64,000 nucleotides of DNA, from positions 1 to 64,000 of the forward strand of contig JAAZYQ010000002.1 in assembly GCA_014239575.1 (NCBI GenBank), written 5' to 3'. The position numbers were made by a program, and so were the translations under genes. The notes below the pieces were generated by a model, which was not told where the DNA came from, ran no database searches, and saw nothing but the letters and a program-made list of their open reading frames with translations. Source of the DNA: Gammaproteobacteria bacterium (lineage in GTDB: Bacteria > Pseudomonadota > Gammaproteobacteria > Arenicellales > UBA868). Numbering within the stretch: position 1 is the first letter of the stretch; the number at the start of each line of letters is the position of its first letter. Shown here piece after piece: positions 58,416 to 64,000 of this stretch.

Positions 58416-59401
58416 GTCTCGATCGCAGCATCGATGCTCAACGCGTCGGTCAGCGCGGCGAAATCCGATGGGACTCCACTTTCCCAACGAAGAGATTCGC
58501 CGGTCACAGGATGCGCCAGCGCAAGAACCGACGCATGCAATGCCTGGCGCTGAAAACCCTGCAGGACAGTGATCAGCTGCGGGCTCGATCTGGGCGGCAG
58601 CTGAAAACGGCCGCCGTAGACCGGGTCGCCGACCAGCGGAAATCCAAGATGGGCCATATGCACACGGATCTGGTGCGTCCGGCCTGTTTGCAACTGCAAC
58701 TTTAATAGAGTGTGCGATCGAAAACGCTGGCCCAGTCGATAATGGGTCACTGCGGGACGGCCTTTGCTGGTAACCGCCATCTTCAACCGGTTGCGTGGAT
58801 GTCGACCAATCGAGGCGTCAACAGTACCGCCAGAGATCGGGCGACCATTCACCACAGCGAGGTACTCCCGACTGATGACGCGCGCCTCAAGTCCTCGGAT
58901 CAATTCACTACGGGCAAGCTCAGTAAGCGCCACGACCAGCAGCCCACTGGTGTCTTTGTCCAGGCGATGGACAATACCCGCCCGCGGCAGAGCCCCGGTA
59001 GCCGGATAATGGTGCAAAATGGCGTTCGCCAGCGTACCGGCCGAGTTACCCGCCCCAGGATGGACGACCAGTCCACAAGGCTTATCGATAACCACAATAT
59101 GTTCATCTTGATAGACTACTGAAAGCGCCAAGGGTTCGGCCGCCCATGCGATCTGGGTCAACGGTGGCTTTTGAAGAGACAGGGTCTCCCCTCCGGCTAC
59201 GCTGAGCCGCCCTGACGGGGCCTCATTTGCCAGTGTGATCCGTCCCTCCTTGAGCCAGGCCTGTAACTGTGACCGCGAGTGAGGCGGGAAAACCTTTGCC
59301 AAAACCTTATCAAGGCGCTCGCCGGCTGCCTCGTCAGGTACCACCCCAGTCACTACTTCGCCACTTTTGCTTGCGCCTGCCATAACTATCGCCTTCGCCA
59401 T
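58412..59401 (-). CDS. rluD: 23S rRNA pseudouridine(1911/1915/1917) synthase RluD
   Basis: Pseudouridine synthase of 329 residues from the ATG at 59401; the ATG at 59383 is also possible. An N-terminal S4-like RNA-binding domain (~30-85: GERLDKVLAKVFPPHSRSQLQAWLKEG) precedes the catalytic domain with the aspartate in AGIVHRLDKDTSGLLVVA near residue 145. The later RTHQIRVHMAHLGFPLVGDPVYGG is typical. It is divergent from bamD, as in many gammaproteobacteria. Confidence 0.96.
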   Translation of the reverse strand: MAKAIVMAGASKSGEVVTGVVPDEAAGERLDKVLAKVFPPHSRSQLQAWLKEGRITLANEAPSGRLSVAGGETLSLQKPPLTQIAWAAEPLALSVVYQDEHIVVIDKPCGLVVHPGAGNSAGTLANAILHHYPATGALPRAGIVHRLDKDTSGLLVVALTELARSELIRGLEARVISREYLAVVNGRPISGGTVDASIGRHPRNRLKMAVTSKGRPAVTHYRLGQRFRSHTLLKLQLQTGRTHQIRVHMAHLGFPLVGDPVYGGRFQLPPRSSPQLITVLQGFQRQALHASVLALAHPVTGESLRWESGVPSDFAALTDALSIDAAIET

Positions 59402-59448
59402 TGGCTCTCGAAAGTATAATAGAGGCGTATCCACCAGTCTCTACCACC

Positions 59449-60207
59449 ATGCACCAGTCTATCCGCCTCCTACTTTGCTTGCTAATCGCTCCACTGCTCA
59501 CCGGTGGCTGCACGATCCTGAAAGAAGAAGATGAAACCGCCAACTGGACTGCGGAGCAGTTCGTCGCGGTGGGGCAAGCAGAGTTGGCCGCCGGCGACTG
59601 GCCAGCTGCGATCGCGACTTACCAGAAAATGCAGGGTCGTTTTCCTTACGGCCGCAATGCTGAGCAAGCCCAGTTGGACATCGCTTATGCCCATTTCAAG
59701 AACGACGAATCGGCCCTGGCAGTGGTCGGCGCAAAGCGCTTTATACAGATGCACCCAACGCATCCCAATGTGGATTACGCGTACTACCTAAAAGGCCTGG
59801 CGTTGTTCGAACCGCCGGACAGCCTGCTTGATGATATTACTGGAAAAAACCCTGCCAACCACGATATCAGGCCAGTGCGCGAAGCATTCGTGGCCTACCG
59901 CGAACTCGTGAGTCGCTTCCCTGACAGCCGATATGCCTCAGACGCGCGAAAACGCCTGGTGCATATCATCAACGTACTTGCGATGCATGACGTCGATATT
60001 GCCCGCTACTACTATTCGCTAGGTGCAAACGTGGCAGCGGTCAACAGGGCCCGGTCAGTGCTGGAAACCTATCAGAATTCCACAGCAGTCGAGCATGCAT
60101 TGGGGGTGATGGTCAAAGCTTACCAACGCATGGGACTGACTGAACTACACGACGACACTACCCGGGTATTACAACTCAACTACCCGAAAAGCAAGTACCT
60201 CAACTAA
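59449..60207 (+). CDS. bamD: Outer-membrane assembly lipoprotein BamD
   Basis: Essential TPR lipoprotein of the BAM complex that folds outer-membrane barrels. 252 residues from the ATG at 59449. The lipobox is LLTGGC (Cys ~21), so it is lipidated and anchored. TPR helices include QFVAVGQAELAAGDWPAAIATYQKM, YYLKGLALFEPPDSLLDDI and ARYYYSLGANVAAVNRARSVLETY. Its last codons form the start of a 54-bp sequence duplicated at 63749, and they overlap the former nadE 3' end in antisense. Confidence 0.96.
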   Translation: MHQSIRLLLCLLIAPLLTGGCTILKEEDETANWTAEQFVAVGQAELAAGDWPAAIATYQKMQGRFPYGRNAEQAQLDIAYAHFKNDESALAVVGAKRFIQMHPTHPNVDYAYYLKGLALFEPPDSLLDDITGKNPANHDIRPVREAFVAYRELVSRFPDSRYASDARKRLVHIINVLAMHDVDIARYYYSLGANVAAVNRARSVLETYQNSTAVEHALGVMVKAYQRMGLTELHDDTTRVLQLNYPKSKYLN

Positions 60208-60237
60208 ACCCCGAAGTCATCGGATAACGCCGGTCCC
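60184..60237. repeat. 54-bp direct repeat, copy 1 (bamD/nadE junction)
   Basis: Covers the last eight codons of bamD (including the stop) and, read on the other strand, the last residues of NadE (DRRYPMTSGFS). A second copy at 63749-63802 has two mismatches. The TRAP operon lies between them. Confidence 0.95.
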
Positions 60238-60337
60238 AGACAATCGTTGGCGGGATGTGCACCTAAAGACTGTCGTATCTTCAACGCCAACAAGCGCCCC
60301 ATAATGAAAATGCAAAGCCAGATAACCTAGCCCATAA

Positions 60338-60373
60338 GAAAAAGGCGGTCGCGCCTACAACGCGACCGCCTCA
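60338..60373 (-). terminator. Intrinsic terminator of the TRAP operon
   Basis: A 10-bp stem (GGCGGTCGCG/CGCGACCGCC) with a 7-nt loop; on the minus strand it is followed by TTTTTCTT. It lies 22 bp past the binding-protein stop. Confidence 0.9.
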
Positions 60374-60394
60374 AACCAACAGGCTAAGAACTTC

Positions 60395-61462
60395 TTAACC
60401 GGCGGAATAAATACCTCCAGCTGCCTGTCTGATCCGATCATATTCCTTGAAGATACCAACAACCTTCGCTGCCACTTCGCCCTCTTCAGCTACCTCATCC
60501 CAGAACTTGCTGGCAGCCGCTTCAACTTCACGCCATTCTTCCTTGGGAATACTTTGAACTTTCAGCTTGGTTCCATCGGCGCGTAGTTTTGCTTCGCCAC
60601 CCCAATACCACTGGTTTCGATACTCATGGCTAGCTTCAATGCTCGATCTGACCACGGCCCTCAGATGGTCCGGCAGGTCGGCCCACCGTTTCTCATTAAC
60701 AAACCACGACCCAATCCAGGCACCGGAAATATTGTTGGTCAGGAAGTAATCGGTAACGTCGGCCCAGCCTACGGTGTAATCCTCCGTGATACCCGACCAT
60801 GCCATTCCGTCGAGCTCGCCGGTCTGCACGGCAACCTCGGCGTCCTCGTAAGGAATCGACACGGGGACTACCCCGAACTGCGCAAGAAAGCGTCCAGCGG
60901 TAGGGAAGGAATAAAGCCGAAGCCCATTCAAGTCATCAAGACTGGTAATGCTCTTTTTGGTGTTGAAGTTACAAGGGTCTTGTCCAGCCGCCGATAGCCA
61001 GACTACGCCACCCACCTTTTTGTAAGCGTCCGACCATATCTTGTCGAAACCATATTGGTGGAACAAGGCTGGAACATCCAATGCATGCCTAGTTCCCATA
61101 GGGAAATAGCCGCCAAACTGCCGTACATCAGTTGGCGATGCCATAGAATCATCATCCGAATGAACAGCATCGATCGTACCCTTTTGTAGGGCGCGAAATA
61201 GTTCGCCTGTCGGTACCAGTTGGTCGGCGTAATAGAGTTCAACCTGCAACTCCCCATTGGAAGCATTGTTTATCGCATCAACCGCCGGCTTAGTAACGTG
61301 CTGCCCCAGGGCTGACCCGGCGTAGGTCTGAAACCGCCATTTGATCGGCTCCGCGGCAATAATAGCTGGGGCGGCCAAAGTAGCGCCTGCAGCTGCCGTA
61401 GTGAGGCCGGCTTTCTTTAAAAACTCCCGTCTGTTTGAATTATCTGGCTTGGTTTTTTTCAT
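60395..61462 (-). CDS. dctP: TRAP transporter substrate-binding protein
   Basis: Periplasmic binding protein of the DctP family (355 residues from the ATG at 61462, with AGGAGAGGGAG upstream). A twin-arginine signal (NRREFLKKAGLTTAAAGATLAAP) is followed by the mature start IKWRFQTYAG. Family features: substrate-arginine region DLNGLRLYSFPTAGRFLAQFGVVPV near residue 185 and SGITEDYTVGWADVTDYFL near 230. Ligands in the subfamily are often keto or hydroxy acids or sulfonates. The ligand here is not resolvable. Confidence 0.93.
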   Translation of the reverse strand: MKKTKPDNSNRREFLKKAGLTTAAAGATLAAPAIIAAEPIKWRFQTYAGSALGQHVTKPAVDAINNASNGELQVELYYADQLVPTGELFRALQKGTIDAVHSDDDSMASPTDVRQFGGYFPMGTRHALDVPALFHQYGFDKIWSDAYKKVGGVVWLSAAGQDPCNFNTKKSITSLDDLNGLRLYSFPTAGRFLAQFGVVPVSIPYEDAEVAVQTGELDGMAWSGITEDYTVGWADVTDYFLTNNISGAWIGSWFVNEKRWADLPDHLRAVVRSSIEASHEYRNQWYWGGEAKLRADGTKLKVQSIPKEEWREVEAAASKFWDEVAEEGEVAAKVVGIFKEYDRIRQAAGGIYSAG

Positions 61463-61544
61463 CAGATTCTCCCTCTCCTTTGAGTTATCAAAATAAGATC
61501 TACTGTACAACTGTATTTACAGCAAGTTCCTCAAGCATACAGAA

Positions 61545-62867
61545 CTATTTCCCGTAGTGCCAATTGGGTAGCCACAGTGCAATTTCGGGAAACAGCATTA
61601 CGACAGCAAGGCCAAAAGCCATCACTATTACGAACGGAGTAATCGATCGGTATATATCTGCGAGCGTGATCTCCGGAGGCGCCATCGCTCTCATCAAGAA
61701 AAGATTGTACCCAAACGGAGGGGTCATATAGGCGATCTGGCAGGTGATTGTGTAGAGGACCCCATACCAAATCAAATCAAATCCTAGCGCCCCGACAAGC
61801 GGAACGTAAAGAGGCGCGACGATGACCAGCATGGCCGTATCATCCAGAAACATTCCCATCAGAATATAGGAGATCTGCATCATGATCAGAATCTCCCAGG
61901 GAGTCAGTCCCATTCGGTCAACAAAGAAAAATTCGATCGCCTTAACGGCTCCAAGGCCGTCAAACACGGCGCCGAAACACAATGCGGCCAGAATAATCCA
62001 CATGAACATGCAGGTTACCTGAAGGGTCTTGCGAAGGGTTGCCTCCATAACCTTTCTAGTTAATCGCCCTTTTACCAAGGCCACCAGAGTTGCTACGGTT
62101 GCACCAACAGCAGAACTTTCAACCAAGCTAGTAACACCCATGACAAACAAGCCTGTCATAGAGAAAAATATGAGCAGGGGCAGTATGCCGGCCTGCAGTA
62201 ACCTGATTTTTGTTGCCCAGGAAACATTTCTTTCTTCCTCGCTCAAAGGAGGGCCTAGGTTTGGCTGAAGTTTGCAGCGCACGGCGATATAAATTACGAA
62301 CAGAGTCGCCATCAGCAAACCAGGGAACACTCCAGCCAACCAGAGCTGGCCCACGGGCTGTCGGGCAATCATGCCGTAGAGAACGAGCACCACACTAGGA
62401 GGCACTAGAATACCAAGAGAACTGCCGGCTTGAATGACCCCGGTGACCATGATCTTATCGTAGCCCCGTCGCAATAATTCCGGCAACGCAATGGTTGCGC
62501 CAATAGCCATTCCCGCTACTGACAAGCCATTCATTGCTGAGATAATCACCATCAGCCCGATCGTACCGATCGCAAGCCCGCCGTGGATGGAACCCATCCA
62601 CACATGGAACATTTCGTACAAATCGTCGGCGATCCGTGATTCCGACATGATGTAGCCCATGTATATAAACATCGGCAACGTCATCAATGGATACCATTTC
62701 ATCAACTTGATGACGGCACTAAATGGCAGCTCTGCTCCACCGTCACCCCATAGCAATAAAGCAGCAATGCCTCCCACGAATCCGATTGCGCCAAATACAC
62801 GCTGCCCGGTAAGCAACATCAACATCATAGATGTGAACATCGCAAGAGCAATGAGTTCGTAACTCAT
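61545..62867 (-). CDS. dctM: TRAP transporter large permease
   Basis: Sodium-driven channel subunit (440 residues, about 12 helices) of the DctM family. The ATG at 62867 overlaps the dctQ stop (ATGA), replacing the track start 40 codons earlier. Typical segments: LPMFIYMGYIMSESRIADDLYE (~65), MNGLSVAGMAIGATIALPELLRRGYD (~115) and the C-terminal ACQIAYMTPPFG-like motif (TCQIAYMTPPFGYNLFLMR near 375). Confidence 0.95.
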   Translation of the reverse strand: MSYELIALAMFTSMMLMLLTGQRVFGAIGFVGGIAALLLWGDGGAELPFSAVIKLMKWYPLMTLPMFIYMGYIMSESRIADDLYEMFHVWMGSIHGGLAIGTIGLMVIISAMNGLSVAGMAIGATIALPELLRRGYDKIMVTGVIQAGSSLGILVPPSVVLVLYGMIARQPVGQLWLAGVFPGLLMATLFVIYIAVRCKLQPNLGPPLSEEERNVSWATKIRLLQAGILPLLIFFSMTGLFVMGVTSLVESSAVGATVATLVALVKGRLTRKVMEATLRKTLQVTCMFMWIILAALCFGAVFDGLGAVKAIEFFFVDRMGLTPWEILIMMQISYILMGMFLDDTAMLVIVAPLYVPLVGALGFDLIWYGVLYTITCQIAYMTPPFGYNLFLMRAMAPPEITLADIYRSITPFVIVMAFGLAVVMLFPEIALWLPNWHYGK

Positions 62868-63373
62868 GACAGCGGTTTTCCTCGAGCCGCCGCCAAGTCT
62901 TTGAAAAACTGGGCAATTGCCTGAAGCAGCATAAGCAATATGCCAATAACCATTATCACCTTGATCGGCCACATGTAGGGCCGCCAAATCGAATAACTCC
63001 GCTCTCCGTACTCAATGGCGTAATACGTACTGGAGAGGCTTCCGTAAAGCAGCATCACCAGGTAGCTAATCATGACCAGTGTAGTTACAGCATCCCACCC
63101 GTTCCTTGTGCGGGGTTTCCAACGGCTGTACAACAGATCCATGCGGACGTGGCTATCAATCTGGAGCGTATAGGCACCCCCAACCAGGAAGTACCCGACC
63201 ATAAGAAATTGCGCAAACTCGTAGGTCCACAAAGAAGGATGAAAGAAAGTTTTCGATACGGCAGAATAAAACAAAACGCCGACCATGATGAAGATAACCA
63301 GCATTGTCACTCTGCCAACACGGTAGTTGACTCTGTCCACGATCCGCACGTACTGCTTGATCAATTCGGGCAC
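62864..63373 (-). CDS. dctQ: TRAP transporter small permease
   Basis: Four-helix membrane subunit (169 residues) of the DctQ family that couples binding protein and channel. Helices near residues 22-42, 52-72, 92-112 and 130-155. The motif AYTLQIDSHVRMDLLYSRW near 70 is diagnostic. First gene of the dctQ-dctM-dctP operon. Confidence 0.93.
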   Translation of the reverse strand: MPELIKQYVRIVDRVNYRVGRVTMLVIFIMVGVLFYSAVSKTFFHPSLWTYEFAQFLMVGYFLVGGAYTLQIDSHVRMDLLYSRWKPRTRNGWDAVTTLVMISYLVMLLYGSLSSTYYAIEYGERSYSIWRPYMWPIKVIMVIGILLMLLQAIAQFFKDLAAARGKPLS

Positions 63374-63748
63374 AATATATTTCCCACCAATCTGAGAGCG
63401 GCCGACGCCCTGGAGATTTTTTCAAAACGCTCCTGATATCGCTGGACAAATTTATGATGCGCAAAAAATACTGTCGTGCAACGACCAGGCAATCATGGGC
63501 GAACCAATGTCCCATTGTCAACGAGCATTATTTCACTGCTGGCGAACTCTTCTTATCACTGAGTAAGTGCGAGATTGCCTGACCTTTGCACTTCATTTAG
63601 GCAATGACTATTGGCGTGACCCGGATGTTCAAGTAGAGCTATCGTATACGGCACGCCTAACACGGGGCGGTGAGCCGCTAACACCTGCGACATAATCCTA
63701 ACCACTGATGCCAATTTAGTATCCCCAACTTGGCCCAGTGATTGTTTG
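63374..63748. other. Upstream region of the TRAP operon
   Basis: 375 bp without a gene. It should hold the operon promoter; TTGCAC and TCATAA near 63440-63470 on the minus strand are a possible pair, but weak. Track ORFs here have no family resemblance. Confidence 0.4.
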
Positions 63749-63802
63749 CCGAAAAGTAAGTACCTCAACTAAACCCCGAAGTAATCGGATAACGCCGGTC
63801 CC
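63749..63802. repeat. 54-bp direct repeat, copy 2 (inside nadE 3' end)
   Basis: Matches 60184-60237 with two differences. It reproduces the bamD C-terminal codons (KSKYLN and stop) on the plus strand, out of context, while the other strand is the genuine nadE end. Confidence 0.95.
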
Positions 63803-64000
63803 GACCAAAAGCGCGCCGGGTGATACGTACGCCGGGTGGCGCCTGACGCCGCTTGTGCTCGTTGCGCAGCACCATTTGCGAAATCCGAGACACGGTTGGC
63901 AGATCAAAACCCTTGGCTGCAATTTCCTCGATTGAGCAATCATGTTCGATGAAATCCTCAAGTATGGGGTCAAGGACTTCGTAGGGCGGCAGATTGTCGG
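63765..64000 (-). CDS. nadE: NAD+ synthetase, C-terminal end (runs off the window)
   Basis: About 78 residues in an open frame with no start inside the window, hence missing from the ORF track. The sequence [44 protein letters not shown] and [18 protein letters not shown] is the C-terminus of glutamine-dependent NadE, which amidates NaAD. The stop TGA is at 63765-63767. nadE convergent with bamD appears to be the ancestral order. Confidence 0.93.
   Translation of the reverse strand, partial: DNLPPYEVLDPILEDFIEHDCSIEEIAAKGFDLPTVSRISQMVLRNEHKRRQAPPGVRITRRAFGRDRRYPITSGFS

Noticed and set aside
60208-63748. TRAP block as a transposon
   Set aside because: No transposase, no terminal inverted repeats, and the 54-bp repeat is far longer than target-site duplications of known insertion sequences.

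Overview
The window looks like a chromosome segment of a free-living gammaproteobacterium, probably marine. The evidence is gene order (tig-clpP-clpX-lon-hupB-ppiD next to fabI; pepA-holC-valS; lptF-lptG; a Pro-Arg-His-Lys-Leu tRNA cluster; rluD-pgeF divergent from bamD), moderate GC, and a load of transporters for small organic solutes (Pot-type ABC, phosphonate-type ABC, TRAP). I cannot name the genus. No CRISPR array, rRNA or replication origin was seen.

Layout. 1-6.5 kb: panC faces a beta-alanine/valine-type catabolic pair (mmsA and an omega-aminotransferase), followed by two unknown secreted proteins and a lytic-transglycosylase remnant. 6.5-19 kb: a MetE-like methyltransferase, a Pot-type ABC importer (one permease has an odd repeated tail), then a taurine-type module: transaminase (tpa), divergent MocR regulator, xsc and ald. 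Together these would import an amino compound, transaminate it with pyruvate, cleave sulfoacetaldehyde to acetyl phosphate and sulfite, and recycle alanine to pyruvate. 19-38 kb: housekeeping genes lptGF, pepA-holC-valS, rsmE/rsmJ, fabI, ppiD, two tRNAs, hupB, lon, clpX, clpP and tig.

38.35-48.55 kb is an accessory region that splits tRNA-Lys(CTT). A 3' half-gene lies at the left end, an intact copy in the middle and a 5' half-gene at the right end, all sharing an 11-bp anticodon-loop core. This is the signature of two tandem integrations. Left segment: a decayed tyrosine integrase, an FKBP-rhodanese fusion and glycosyltransferase-like remnants. Right segment: phnD-phnC-phnE-phnE, a histidine phosphatase and a small unknown gene.

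48.5-64 kb: the rest of the tRNA cluster, htpG, a sugar nucleotidyltransferase, clpB, nadC, a TlpA-like thioredoxin, a 59-residue Cys-rich secreted protein beside a secreted rhodanese, pgeF-rluD, bamD, a TRAP transporter and the 3' end of nadE. The TRAP operon sits between two copies of a 54-bp sequence that is the overlapping bamD/nadE 3' junction, so it was inserted there.

Regulation visible in sequence: strong sigma-32-type promoters, each with a 13-bp spacer, precede lon, htpG and clpB. Clear intrinsic terminators follow the ABC binding-protein gene, the secreted rhodanese, the TRAP operon and the right-hand island segment.
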